Source of the DNA: Hofstenia miamia | Lineage: Eukaryota > Xenacoelomorpha > Acoela > Hofsteniidae | Assembly: GCA_900660155.1 (NCBI GenBank) | Contig: CABFPE010000203.1 | Location: 211,278-275,277, forward strand | Reading direction: 5' to 3' | Length of the DNA stretch: 64,000 bases | Part shown: positions 12,801 through 22,239 of the stretch, in pieces | Layout of the letters: every line of letters starts with the position of its first letter | How positions within the stretch are numbered: the first letter of the stretch is position 1 | Translations under genes and position numbers: made by a program | The notes under the pieces: model-generated | Told to the model about the DNA's origin: nothing | The model's database searches: none | The model's input: only the letters and a program-made list of their open reading frames with translations

Positions 12801-13722
12801 ATGATGATTTGGATTCAATTGATATTTCTGAAAATTTAAGTGGTAATGAAGACGAATTTTCTCTACGACTACCCTCAGGTAATTACTGTTTAATTCATGC
12901 ATGAGGATGTTCTCAAGAAAGTATATTGATTAAGCGGCTGTAGACTGTGTATGAATTTATAATTGAAATAGGGGTATTAGGCATGTGAATTAAATTTCTT
13001 GTGTATTTATTTTTGATTTCGTGTATTATTTCAGCGTTACATAGTTTTTGTGAAAATTCTTGCTAAGCATTTGAATAGTGTTTAATAGTCTGGGGTCCGA
13101 ATAATCGAGTATTCGACTAAAAATAGTTCACCCGTGTTTTACCCATTTTATTAATTTGGTGCCTTATGTCTAAACACGAAATCATTTTACGACCAATTCC
13201 TCGTTTATTAAAAACGACTATCTCTATTTAAAAATAGGCTAGACGAGCCTTTTTCATGTTTTTTTAAGCCTAGTTTTTTAATGAACTCGAGGAAAAACTC
13301 ACTAGTTTTATTCAATCACAAATGCTTGGCGAATAATTTTCTTTTGCCTGTAATAGAATATTTTCTGTTTTTTTGTCTTTATTAACAACTGTTTTTAACA
13401 ATAATTTCTCTAAGCATATAACACTAATCTAGACTATAAAGCATGGAAGTGTGTTATCACTTGTGCTGCTATATAAAGTAAAGTAAATATATAGTATTCA
13501 ATCAGTCTGAATATTCAAATATTTTTTTCGACCGAATATCCAACACTAGTGTTTGGATTAAAAGAAACTCCTGTGTTTTGACTTGATTTAATGTAGGCGC
13601 AGTTATCGGACATAGAAGTCTCAGAAGATTTTATCGCCAAACTTATACCGGCATAACATCAAAATCACATAATAGGCTTCCGCAAAGTGAGCAGAGAGCA
13701 TTGGGATGGACTGGGGAAACAG
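6820..13722 (+). CDS. ZNF622: ZNF622/REI1 homologue, 60S ribosome assembly zinc-finger protein (last exon not found)
   Basis: Exons I can place: 6820-6921, 6970-about 7186, 7229-7337, 7378-7407, 8038-8257, 10199-10358, 12781-12878 and 13597-13722. Exon 1 begins MSFTCVGCRVAF and carries a C2H2 finger with HFKTEWHRYNLKRK. Exon 2 has the second finger (YLCKPCAKEF, HFSSKRHRDKL). Exon 5 is acidic, then CLFCDYASTD..H..TEHSFFIP. Exon 6 has CLFCSVEKRSYSS and AHMNDKGHRK. Exon 7 is an acidic linker. Exon 8 has GHRSLRRFYRQTY and RALGWTGET. This order is that of ZNF622/REI1, a cytoplasmic factor acting on late pre-60S subunits. Intron phases agree except at the exon 4-5 junction, where a micro-exon may be missing. 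Exon 8 ends in a good donor, so a C-terminal exon of about 40 codons should follow, and I could not find it before 22.6 kb. Confidence 0.93.
8441..8909 (+). mobile_element. Tigger/pogo-like MITE, copy 1
   Basis: The ends are CAGTATGACCTC (8441) and the inverse of CAGTGTGACCTCGCC (to 8909), flanked by TA on both sides (8439-8440 and 8910-8911). GCG-rich subterminal blocks (CCGCGAATA, GGCCGCGAAAGGCGAACCGCG) lie inside each end. It is 469 bp, non-coding, and sits in the ZNF622 intron after exon 5. A second copy lies at 19645-20019 in the opposite orientation. CAGT-type ends with TA duplications fit the pogo/Tigger branch of Tc1-mariner. Confidence 0.88.
9148..9435 (+). pseudogene. 95-codon basic ORF, possible retroelement fragment
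   Basis: The ORF is rich in Lys and Arg (KPFKRALKTYIEQKQKKISK; then RNKRRPQFLISRLHLAFLEK). The pattern of a basic helix followed by RRPQFLISRLHL is reminiscent of N-terminal regions of retroelement polymerases, but there are no catalytic motifs. It lies in the ZNF622 intron between the Tigger-like and hAT-type MITEs and has no good splice sites in phase with the gene. It may be chance. Confidence 0.2.
9458..9800. mobile_element. hAT-type MITE with exact 8-bp target duplication
   Basis: The terminal inverted repeat CAGACTGACCACTTG is perfect over 15 bp (9458-9472 and 9786-9800). The flanks are AACATTGT at 9450-9457 and again at 9801-9808, an exact 8-bp duplication as made by hAT transposases. 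The 343-bp body has no coding capacity. It is in the ZNF622 intron between exons 5 and 6. Confidence 0.95.
11139..11153. repeat. short (TA)n run with one undetermined base
   Basis: TA run ending in an N at 11153, the only single ambiguous base in the window. It probably marks a consensus problem at the microsatellite. Confidence 0.9.
11709..11914 (-). pseudogene. isolated DNAJC7-like TPR exon, antisense to ZNF622
   Basis: The minus strand reads a TPR pair: LRLEGNEKYGNKNYTEAISL, YSQALDIDSSNSAIYGNRCA and AYMMVSQYHKALADAKKSTE, then LDSNYVK. The best family fit I know is the first TPRs of DNAJC7 (TPR2), an Hsp70/Hsp90 co-chaperone, whose human counterpart has [21 protein letters not shown]. The exon is bounded by a plausible acceptor (TTCTGCAG, phase 1) and a weak donor after NYVK. 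No other DNAJC7 exon or J domain was found in the window, and the exon lies inside the ZNF622 intron on the opposite strand. It is therefore probably a displaced fragment, or one exon of a nested gene with very long introns. The frame itself is open. Confidence 0.7.
12057..12084. repeat. (TA)n microsatellite
   Basis: Run of alternating T and A within the ZNF622 intron, 110 bp upstream of the GCGGT-rich hAT element. Confidence 0.9.
12194..12697 (+). mobile_element. hAT-type non-autonomous element with GCGGT arrays, copy 1
   Basis: The ends are TAGAGATGAGTGCGG and the inverse (CCGCGCTCATCTCTA). Both are flanked by GCTGTTAG (12186-12193 and 12698-12705), an exact 8-bp duplication. Each end carries several copies of TTGCGGTGG(T/C)TAGCGGT-like motifs, as expected for hAT transposase binding sites. 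The 504-bp element is non-coding and ends 83 bp before ZNF622 exon 7. Copy 2 is at 31767-32258. Confidence 0.95.
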
Positions 13723-13956
13723 GTAGTTATAATAATTTTTAATACATGTTGTTTGTTGAATTATCTATTCGGTCACTTAGATAGGCTGATGAAATTTCAT
13801 TTATGACAATCAAGGAGTTCCTTGTCTCTATTTAGAATAGTTAAATTGAAATGCAAAATACTTTAGTATCAATTGCAGTTTGTATAAGCTATTTGCGGTG
13901 GTCCTTTAAATAAATGCTTTTTAATAAAATACTCCTGGAATATCAACATGTTTTCA

Positions 13957-15080
13957 GGGAAGTCCTCTTAACTCAGTCAGAGCAATCAAAATTTTAATTG
14001 AGTGCATTCCAAACTTCTTTGTTTATGGGAGGCATCATGCTTGTTATGCTATCTTTCTGGACTTTTTTAAGGCCTTCGATTCTATAAACAGGGTAGAATT
14101 TTTGAAGAAGCTACCGCGCCTTGGTGTTTCTGAGGACATTCTCAAGATCATTTGGCGGAATTTTCTATCGGTTTTAAGCAGTTCTGTGGTACATGAGGTA
14201 GTGAAGACAGTCTCTCGGGATTCAACAGGGAGACTCACCTTCCCTAATTCTGTTCTCACTAAATACGAATGATTTTGTATTACAACTTAAAACAAATATG
14301 CATATTCTGATGTATGCTGACGATATTGTTATCTATGTTGATGATCTGACAAATTTACAGGAATTGATGCATAGCCTATCTCAATATTATGAAGTAAATA
14401 AGTTGACCGTAAACATCAGTAAGTCAAAATGGATGAAATTTAAGAGGTGTAGATATCTTCCACGAACGGAAAAAGTCACCTATAAAAAGAACTCCTCCGG
14501 AATACGTGAAAAAAATTACTTACTTTGGGATTGTGTTACAACCGATCCCAAGTTTCGATGGACACTGTATGTCTTTGAATTACAAAGCCTTTGGAAAAAT
14601 TACTTCATTCTCCCAATTGTTTAATTTATCTAAGATCGACATGCACACAGCATATGAAATCTTCAGCAAAATTTACCTTATTGCATATGGCATGCAGTCA
14701 ATTAACAATTTGTGATTTTTAAAGAGGAATTTGGACTTAGAGAATAAGGCCTCTGGTAGTATGCGTCGAGAAATTTGTCGCCAATTAAAAATGTTCTAAT
14801 TGCACAATACTCTTTGTCCTTCAATGAAGCGCCAAATAACAGCCCGAGTTTTCTCCCAACTCAGAGGAATCCGTTATGCACAAGGGTGACACTAGAAAAG
14901 TGCTGCCATGCTATGCAGTTCATGGAATGCATTTCAGATTTTCAATGCAATCATTCGCCCCGGAATGTTTGTGCACGCTGTGCATCAGTAATGATTCAAC
15001 GTGGCATTTCCTCAGAATTTTTGAAATTTCGCTAATAGATCATCTACGCTTTGTTGCTGTTACTTGCAAATAAACATGTT
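13957..15080 (+). mobile_element. degraded LINE fragment (reverse transcriptase)
   Basis: Pieces of a reverse transcriptase in shifting frames. Around 14030-14090 reads YAIFLDFFKAFDSINR (motif A). An ORF at 14298 begins MHILMYADDIVIYVDDLTNL (motif C, YADD). A C-terminal tail follows to about 15080. There are frame changes between the blocks. The clade is uncertain. It lies just after the last ZNF622 exon I can place, so it may have broken or enlarged that intron. Confidence 0.75.
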
Positions 15081-15610
15081 TGTAATTGTAAATTATATTG
15101 CTGTAGGGCTGGATGAAACTTTGAATATCTTACAATCAAGGCGTCCTATATAATAGGCCAAGCACAGAGAGAAAGATAAAATGATTGAAGGCTGAATGCT
15201 TAATATTGATTGTATTCAATTTTCTTACATTTTTCAGTTCTCAGAATTAATAAAGCACATTTATCGATTCAAAATACAAAAATTAAATTCTTTCTGATGT
15301 ATGTTTTCAACAAAGTTTCGAAATTTATAAAATTTTTATATATACCTCATATTAACACAATAAAATGTAAACGTCAACTTTGTAAGATGAGAACATAATT
15401 GTTGAAGTTGTTATACCCACAATATTCGATTAAGTTTCGTACAATTTTCTCACATTAAAAATTGTTTTGATGCACATCATGTCTCTCTACAACATTTGTT
15501 TAAAATGCTCTTGATATGATAATATAATGGATTTGCTTTATCAGATTGCACACTAAATAAATTTGATCATGCTTAACGTTTAAAAGAAATATCATAACAT
15601 CATTATTTTT
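15081..15610. other. AT-rich stretch before the RLE-type LINE
   Basis: No supported gene. Part of it may be the 5' untranslated region of the LINE, whose left boundary I cannot fix. Confidence 0.4.
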
Positions 15611-16330
15611 ATGCCGATTGATATGGCAGAGACACATGAGGATCCCATCCAGCAAATCCACTGTTCGACCTGTAAACGACATCTGCGAGGACGCGGAGTT
15701 TATTGTTGGAGCTGTGGTTATGTCCATGTACGGTGCAGTGGTTTACAGAATTCTAACTTTCACTTCAGAGGCTTTGTGTGCACATCATGTCGAGCTTCTG
15801 CCAACGAAGCTGTGGCACTATCAATGCAACATGGTAACATTGATGAGCATTCTGGCTTAACCCAAAAGATGCAAAACCTTGCATTGCATGATGACGGAAC
15901 CAAACAAAGTGGGAACCATCATTGTGCTATTGAACTTCCACCACACATCCTTGAAGGTGGTATACAGCTGAGAGGCAATGATGTCTCCCTCGTTTACCAA
16001 GCTGTAACATCTTTTAGGCCTAATTTATTCCATCTCCCAACAGGAAACGCCGGAAAGGCTTTTGTGAAAGAACTTGATCGCCTTCTTAACGTCTTCCTTG
16101 ATAAGTCTGAACCAACAGCCTTGACTGCCTTCTTCTGCCTACCGTCTTTGCTCTTACAAAAGATCTCTCCGAAACTGAAATGCAAAGAGAACTTGGGACA
16201 CTTGCAGCGGAGGCTGCAACTTTGGAAGGATGGAAATCTAGTGGAACTCCTTGAAGAAGCATCTATGATTCAGAGCCGACTAAAATCTTATAAACAAAAG
16301 CCCTCAAATATATCAAATAAGTTCATGTGA
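15611..16330 (+). CDS. LINE N-terminal ORF with PHD-type zinc finger
   Basis: 239 codons. Residues 18-60 form a C4HC3 pattern: C18, C21, C32, C35, H39, C42, C57 and C60, with CSTCKRHLRGRGVYCWSCG as the core. PHD-like fingers are known at the N-terminus of several LINE proteins and may bind chromatin or nucleic acid. The rest is helical and of unknown fold. The ORF stops at TGA (16328-16330). The next ORF is in the same frame only one sense codon further on, so the two were probably one polyprotein of about 1015 residues. The stop may be a mutation, a sequencing error or read-through. GC content is clearly above the surrounding DNA. Confidence 0.75.
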   Translation: MPIDMAETHEDPIQQIHCSTCKRHLRGRGVYCWSCGYVHVRCSGLQNSNFHFRGFVCTSCRASANEAVALSMQHGNIDEHSGLTQKMQNLALHDDGTKQSGNHHCAIELPPHILEGGIQLRGNDVSLVYQAVTSFRPNLFHLPTGNAGKAFVKELDRLLNVFLDKSEPTALTAFFCLPSLLLQKISPKLKCKENLGHLQRRLQLWKDGNLVELLEEASMIQSRLKSYKQKPSNISNKFM

Positions 16331-16333
16331 CTA

Positions 16334-18658
16334 GTGTCTACAGGCAAACTTAAATGTGCGTCTACACTGCTTGAGAATGAAGACTCCTCTGGCCTGCTCA
16401 CTGTTGATGATGATCTTGTCGAAGCGCTGAAAGCTAAGCATCCAACTGCCGAACCAGCCAATCCAGATGCCATGCTACTGGGACCAGAACCAACGTTTCC
16501 TGCAGCCATTTTCTCTGAGATAACTGGTGAAACTGTGAAGCGATGCGCTCTCCGAGGTTCAGGTGGCGCTGGACCAAGTGGCCTGGATAGCTATGGTGCG
16601 AAGCGTATATTGTCTGCTGCGGCATTCAGACCACATGCTGATAGTTTGTGCAACTCCCTAGCAAGATTCGCTAGAGCTATTGCTAGTAAAAGCTTGAATC
16701 CGCAACATCTGTTCCCATACACTGCAAGTCGACTGATCGCAATTGATAAGAATCCTGGCATTCGCATTATTGGAATTGGAGAAATTTTCCGTAGAATCAC
16801 TACTAATTCTGTTTTGGAAGTTGTGCGGGAGGATATTGCGAATGCATGTGGTCCTCTACAGACTGCTGGTGGGCACAAAGCTGGTATAAAAGCAGCAATT
16901 CACGTGATGAAAGACATATACAATGATGACAATGTTGATGCCGTACTATTTGTGGATGCAGATAATGCATTCAACCGACTTAATAGAAAGCTCGCCTTGC
17001 ACAATATTCCCAGAATATGTCCACTGCTAGGAACTTTCGTCAAAAATGTTTATGGGCATCCAACAACGCTCTATATAGGCAATCGATCCATAACATCAGA
17101 AGAAGGTACAACACAAGGAGATGTTGCCGCCATGGCTATGTATTGCTTAGCTACTGTGCCACTTGTATATGAAAAATCAAATCCTCAAATAAAAAGGATT
17201 TTCTATGCAGACGACGGAGCAGGAGGAGGAAAGCTTTACAATCTTCTAAACTGGTGGAGGACACTTAAGAATTTGGGACCTCAATATGGTTATTTTCCAA
17301 AGCCATCGAAAACAGTACTGCTTGTTAAACCTGAATTCCTTGATGAAGCGACTTGCCTATTCTCAGATGAGGGTGTTATCATTGAAACTGAGGGAACAAA
17401 GTACCTTGGAGGGCTGATTGGAACTGAGCGTTATTGTAGGACCAAAACTGAAACCAAAGTTGAAGGCTGGGCTTCCCTCACCCGTAAAGCGATAGAAATT
17501 GCTGGCAAGCAGCCTCACGCAGTCTTCTCCTGCTTCTCAAAAAGCATTCAAAGCAAATGGAGCTACTTCCAAAGGATACAGAAATGTGAACCTGATGCGT
17601 ATTCTATTTTGAGACAAGAAGTTAGATTATTGGTATCTACATTTTTCGGAAAAGAAATTGATGAAGACCTACTGCAGCTTGTTAGCCTTCCCACACGTTA
17701 TGGAGGCTTGGGATTAAGGGACCCTGCACTTGAAGCTAGAATGGAATATGAAGCCTCCCTGATGATAACCCAACCATTTCAGCAGCTTATTAAAGATCAA
17801 ACAAGCTCCCTGACTAACTTTGTAATGAATGAACAGAAGCAATTGACGAGTGAACATAAGAAGATAAAAGCAGTTCATTGCTCTGATAGATATAAAAATA
17901 TTTACGATAGATCTAACAATGAGCGACGAAGATGCTTTGAGAATGCCAGAGAGAAAGGTTGCTCTTCTTGGTTGAATGCAATGCCTATTGAAGAGGAAGG
18001 TTATCACCTTAACAAATCCGAGTTCAGAGACGCCATACGACTCCGCTACGACATAGAGCCCAACGATTTGCCAACCACATGTGTCTGTGGCAAGGGATTT
18101 TCTGTGGCCGATGCACTCTCATGTTCCACGGGAGGGTTTGTTTCGAGGAGACACAACGAAATCAGTGATATGTTGGCAGAGGCAATGTCAGAAGTATGCA
18201 TTGATGTATGTAAAGAACCGCATCTGACCCCTCTTTCTGGTGAAATACTGCCAAGTGGCACAATTACCTCTGATGGAGCTCGTCTGGATATCTCATCTGT
18301 TGGCTTCTGGGCGTATGGTAGGCGCACATTCTTCGATGTTAGGGTGTTTAACTCGAGTGCTGCCACCAATGCTAGCAGAAGCATCAAAGATAACTCTCCC
18401 GCACATGAGAATGAGAAGATTCGACACTACCAGCAACGAGTTTTAGAAATTGAACACGCTTCCTTTACGCCCATGGTATTCAGCGCTACTGGTGGGGCAT
18501 CACCTTTAACTCACAGAGCAATTAAGCAGCTCTCTTTTCTTATTTCAGAGAGAAAGAATGCCGACCTCCCGACCACAATTAATTGGTTACGTAGTAAAAT
18601 TAACTTCTCGCTTATCCGCAGCATGCTTCTATGTATCCGTGGTACTAGGCGACATTAG
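16334..18658 (+). CDS. LINE reverse transcriptase with C-terminal restriction-like endonuclease (RLE type)
   Basis: 774 codons from a GTG at 16334, in frame with the preceding ORF; the true start is probably upstream. Reverse transcriptase motifs: PGIRIIGIGEIFRR near 141-154, VLFVDADNAFNRLNR (motif A, about 204-218), EGTTQGDVAAMAMY (motif B, 257-270) and FYADDGAGGG (motif C, 290-299). A conserved thumb region follows (LVSLPTRYGGLGLRDP). Near residue 583 is CVCGKGFSVADALSC then RRHNE, which resembles the CCHC knuckle plus RHN of R2-like LINEs, here with Asp or Ala where His is expected. ARLDIS (about 649) followed by FFDVRV (about 666) resembles the PD-(D/E)xK core. That points to the RLE group (R2/NeSL/Hero-like) rather than APE-type LINEs. 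The exact clade is uncertain. The long open frame indicates a young copy. Confidence 0.75.
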   Translation: MSTGKLKCASTLLENEDSSGLLTVDDDLVEALKAKHPTAEPANPDAMLLGPEPTFPAAIFSEITGETVKRCALRGSGGAGPSGLDSYGAKRILSAAAFRPHADSLCNSLARFARAIASKSLNPQHLFPYTASRLIAIDKNPGIRIIGIGEIFRRITTNSVLEVVREDIANACGPLQTAGGHKAGIKAAIHVMKDIYNDDNVDAVLFVDADNAFNRLNRKLALHNIPRICPLLGTFVKNVYGHPTTLYIGNRSITSEEGTTQGDVAAMAMYCLATVPLVYEKSNPQIKRIFYADDGAGGGKLYNLLNWWRTLKNLGPQYGYFPKPSKTVLLVKPEFLDEATCLFSDEGVIIETEGTKYLGGLIGTERYCRTKTETKVEGWASLTRKAIEIAGKQPHAVFSCFSKSIQSKWSYFQRIQKCEPDAYSILRQEVRLLVSTFFGKEIDEDLLQLVSLPTRYGGLGLRDPALEARMEYEASLMITQPFQQLIKDQTSSLTNFVMNEQKQLTSEHKKIKAVHCSDRYKNIYDRSNNERRRCFENAREKGCSSWLNAMPIEEEGYHLNKSEFRDAIRLRYDIEPNDLPTTCVCGKGFSVADALSCSTGGFVSRRHNEISDMLAEAMSEVCIDVCKEPHLTPLSGEILPSGTITSDGARLDISSVGFWAYGRRTFFDVRVFNSSAATNASRSIKDNSPAHENEKIRHYQQRVLEIEHASFTPMVFSATGGASPLTHRAIKQLSFLISERKNADLPTTINWLRSKINFSLIRSMLLCIRGTRRH

Positions 18659-18904
18659 TACAAGCCCGCTCTTGGATTGGAACACCTCATAGCGTCATCA
18701 CATCAATTTCTATAAAAAGATCTCAATATCTCAATGCATACGCAGAATCGCAAGTTATAATCTCAAAATCTTCAATGGCCTGCTCTAAATCAATGGAGAC
18801 CACTGAAAACGCATCATGATTTCTGCATGAGCCTTTTCACAATTTTTTCCACTTTTGTACATTATTTCGTAATTTCATTGTTTTCAATTTTTAAAATTTT
18901 CCAT

Positions 18905-19640
18905 AAATCCGATCTTTTTAAAATTTCACTACAGATTGTTGTGTGATATCTTGCAACTCAGGGACAGAGCTTTGACCAAAGTTAATGAGAAGTTCATTCG
19001 TCTTGCTATCATTAAAATGAAGGTTCTTGGATAAAAAATGAGCCTCAAGAGAATTGATTATAAAATTGGTTTTGGTCTCCAACATCGTACAAGCCAGGTA
19101 CAATAAGAGTATTATCGTCAGCAAAAGCTGATATGAGAAGTTCGCTGTGTCTTCTATTTGATAGGTGTTATCGACATCACAGTTAAAAAAAACAGGACCA
19201 CTGATGGTTCCTTGAGGAACTCCAAGTTCAATATAACGAACTGCAGAATGTTGGCCATTTATAGTGGTGAAGTGGCTTCTTCTGGTGAGGAAACTGGTAT
19301 ACCACTTCATAATATGAGGATTGATGGGAGGATTCAATCTAGATAGACCGTAAATAATTGCTGTGTGGCTAACCGTGTCGAAAGCCTTAGACATGTCCGG
19401 CGTAATTACTCGGCAATAGTCATGGCTACTCATGAATTTGTAAATCTGATGCAGGATTTTTATTAGTGCGCATGCTGTTGAACTTTGTTTACGAAAACCA
19501 AACTGCAAAGGACTTAATGATCTGTGATATGAGTTAGAAACATATTTGTCATATACCATTCTTTCAAAGACCTGAGAAAGAATAGGCGTGAGCGATATTG
19601 GTCGTAAATCTTTCGGTTCTTTAGGGTTGGCCTTCTTAGG
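18905..19640 (-). pseudogene. CR1-like reverse transcriptase remnant
   Basis: The minus ORF 18918-19559 begins MVYDKYVSNSYHRSLSPLQF and contains GFRKQSSTACALI, DMSKAFDTVSH (motif A) and GVPQGTISGPVFFN (motif B). The region where the YADD box would lie is poorly preserved. Upstream, IPKKANPKEPKDLRPISLTP, then ILSQVFERM, joins in frame. The C-terminal half is lost. Confidence 0.88.
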
Positions 19641-19644
19641 AATA

Positions 19645-20019
19645 CAGTTTGACCTCGCCTATTCGCGGTTCGCCTTTCGCGGCCCCACATATTCGCGGGT
19701 TAAGAAAAGTTCCAATATGTGCAAATCTATTACGAGATAACCAAATGTGCTTTTCAAGTTATTCAATTGCATCATTTAAAACTTTGTTAGTTAGAAATAA
19801 ATAACCGTATGTATTATTGTAAAATATATAACCGTATGCAATACTGTTAGATTTTTACTGTATTAATGAGCAGAAGTATATTTAGAGTGTTTGGGAAACA
19901 TTTGGTAATGTATATAATATCATACATATACGCTTTAACACTGCATCCAATATTCGCGGTTTTTCGCTATTCGCGGAGGGGTAAGGAACGTAACCCCCGT
20001 GAATAATGAGGTCATACTG
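19645..20019 (-). mobile_element. Tigger/pogo-like MITE, copy 2, nested in the CR1-like LINE
   Basis: Same family as 8441-8909 in reverse orientation: CAGTTTGACCTCGCC at 19645 and CAGTATGACCTCATTATTCA inverted at the right end, with TA on both sides (19643-19644 and 20020-20021). At 375 bp it lacks about 94 bp of the internal sequence of copy 1. Its insertion splits the LINE reverse transcriptase, so it moved after the LINE. Confidence 0.9.
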
Positions 20020-20245
20020 TAGGTCTAATGTTAGCGATTTTCCATGCATCAGGAAACACATCACAGTAAAGTGAAACATTGAATAATGAACAAACAGGAT
20101 CAACACGATATGCAGCACCGTATTTAAAACCCCAGAAAGGCAAACCGTTCATTTCACAGCTCGTTTTCTTGATTCTATTCAGATAATGATAAACTTCATG
20201 AAGATAAAAATAAGGAATGTCTTGCAGTAATGGGATCTTGTCACG

Positions 20246-21217
20246 TCAATCAGACACGAGTAAAGAGTTATTAGCATTAGAAACAGAGAACGAACTAAAA
20301 TAGTCATTGACGTTATCAGCGTTAAAATCATCACAGGAGCCTGGGGTAGCATGAATAAGGGAGTTGACTTTAGCCCACCAATTCGTCGAACCTATTTTAT
20401 CTAGATACCTGTAATTGGCCTTTATCTTTTCTCGAATTCGTTTATTGATTGATTCTGCGTCCACAAACCGGCCTCTCCTTAAAAGTTTGTTCTTCTTCTT
20501 GAGAAGAATTTTAATGACAGGGGTTACGTATTCAGGATCTCTATCTCGTATGACCACTCTCCGAAGAGGACAGTTCTCCTCAAAGAGTCGAAGTAGAATA
20601 TTATCAAAGTGGGAAACAGCAATATTAATATCGGAACAGTAAAATATATTACTAAAGTTTGCCATTGACAGACTGTTAGTGAATTTTTGCTTGCACTTCT
20701 CACGTTGATCCCTGAAATAAACTGTTCGTTTGCGTTTTGGACACAAGGGCAGAGAACAGATGACAGCCCGATGATCACTGGAAACCAATGATTGATATGT
20801 GAATGATTGGAGAAAGTCGGGTTTCGTGCAGAATACCTTGTCAAGGACCTTATTACCATGCGTGAATTCAAAGTTGACCTGATAAAGGCCGCATTCTTCC
20901 ATAATTTGCTCTGGTCTAAAATTGTTAAAATCGCCACAATCAACAAAACAGAATTAATTCTTAGCTGTAAGATTGTTTTCACTGGCCATGATCAAGTGCA
21001 TAGTGAGGAGCTCATTGTAGTCGGCATCAGGAAGGTAGTACAATACACAGAATAAAATTGGGAGTGAAGTGACTGTAAGTTCCAACCACAGAACCTCAAA
21101 TTCAATGTAATTGGTTGGATATAGCTGCACAGGACAATAAGATTTATGTATGTAAGCACATACACCGCCACCATAACACTTACGAGAGTTACTAGAAGAT
21201 CGATCACACCGCAACAA
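20246..21217 (-). pseudogene. CR1-like APE endonuclease and linker remnant
   Basis: Two minus-strand ORFs. 20954-21217 reads CDRSSSNSRKCYGGGVCAYI then HKSYCPVQ, matching the middle of the APE endonuclease (RxGGGVxxYI). 20246-20902 has LVSSDHRAVICSLPL, the SDHRAV motif near its end, followed by the basic linker (KILLKKKNKLLRRGRFVDAE, ANYRYLDKIGSTNWWAKVNS). The pieces are offset by a frame change. The N-terminal catalytic block lies near 21240-21360 and is poorly preserved. Confidence 0.85.
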
Positions 21218-21359
21218 TGTGAAGTTAGCTAGAGATACAAACGAATCATCAACATCTTCGCATAACCAAGTTTCTGTTATAGCAGGCAGAGAGGGTATTT
21301 ACGGATATGTAACAAGATAAATGATAGACGGCATTATGTTTCTTTATTGACCGAGAGTT

Positions 21360-22239
21360 AAGCAGCTTAAAAGAAAAGGGGTTGTCTAGTCAATTGGTAG
21401 GTTTATATTCTCGACCATCCACAAATAACTTTAGATTCCGAAGTTTAACCTTTGACTTGTCCTTCCCACTTTGAATCAGATCATATCTCGTTTTCAGAAG
21501 CTTCTTCTCTAATTGCCTTTCCTCTTCTGTTAGTTCCTTAGATACAAACAGCCTTGTATCATAGTCTTTTAGCTTAGATGCTCTCGACAGCACCTTCCTC
21601 ACAGACCAAATGCTGGGAAAACGGATGATGAGGGTTCTCTTCTTTTGGTTAGCAAATTTTCCTACACGAAAACAATCCTTATTGGGATATCCTTATCACC
21701 AGTAACAAAGGAAATCATTTTCTGAGCTTGTTTCATGTCCTCATCTAGGCACTCAGAAAAGTCTTTCACTTTGGATTCAGCAAGATTTTGGATTCTGATA
21801 CCAAAACCTATTGACGAAACAGTCCGCATTACTGGTTTATCAGTCTTAGTTTTGTTAACTGTATTAAGAGATTCGGTCAGTTTTGCAAGCGAGGAAGCAG
21901 ATAGCGCAGACTCATGCATATTTGATAAAAATGCATTCAGTTTGTTTTTCATATCATTGACAGTATTTTCTATATTGTTAACAACTTGATTTAAATTGAT
22001 ATTAGAAATATAGGTAGATTTAGTTGGAATACATTTATTGCAGAGCCAGCAAGATCCCGGAATTCTTCCCAATGTCTCTATATCAATCTTAGAGAGATTT
22101 TCACATATACCATGGTACCATTAACCACAATTATCACAAAGAATACCAACGTCATTATTCTTTATCCCACGATTGCAGGCTTCACAAGTATTCATATTTG
22201 CTGATGTAATAATAAGAGCTTTACTTATCTTTGGCATGT
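21360..22239 (-). pseudogene. CR1-like ORF1 remnant with PHD-like finger
   Basis: Begins MPKISKALIITSANMNTCEA at 22239. CEAC, then NNDVGILCDNC, WYHGIC and SCWLCNKC form a C4HC3 pattern. A stop lies within the finger (CDNCG*WYH). The ORF then runs 21662-22072 with a coiled-coil-like segment, and a basic C-terminal segment at 21390-21602 (RKVLSRASKLKDYDTRLFVS). CR1 ORF1 proteins of this type are thought to bind nucleic acid. The reading frame is broken between the pieces. Confidence 0.75.

Larger units (their letters stand above)
15611..18900 (+). mobile_element. RLE-type non-LTR retrotransposon, near complete
   Basis: This covers both ORFs and a 3' tail to at most about 18900, where the CR1-like element on the other strand begins. 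I did not find a poly-A tail, a target duplication or the 5' end. The abutting position suggests it may have inserted at or next to the truncated end of the CR1-like element. The internal base composition differs sharply from the AT-rich flanks. Confidence 0.7.

Noticed and set aside
15994-16185. Minus-strand ORFs inside the RLE-type LINE (also 16288-16509, 16591-16878, 17714-18007, 18046-18387)
   Set aside because: They are mirror frames of a well supported coding region with clear motifs on the plus strand.
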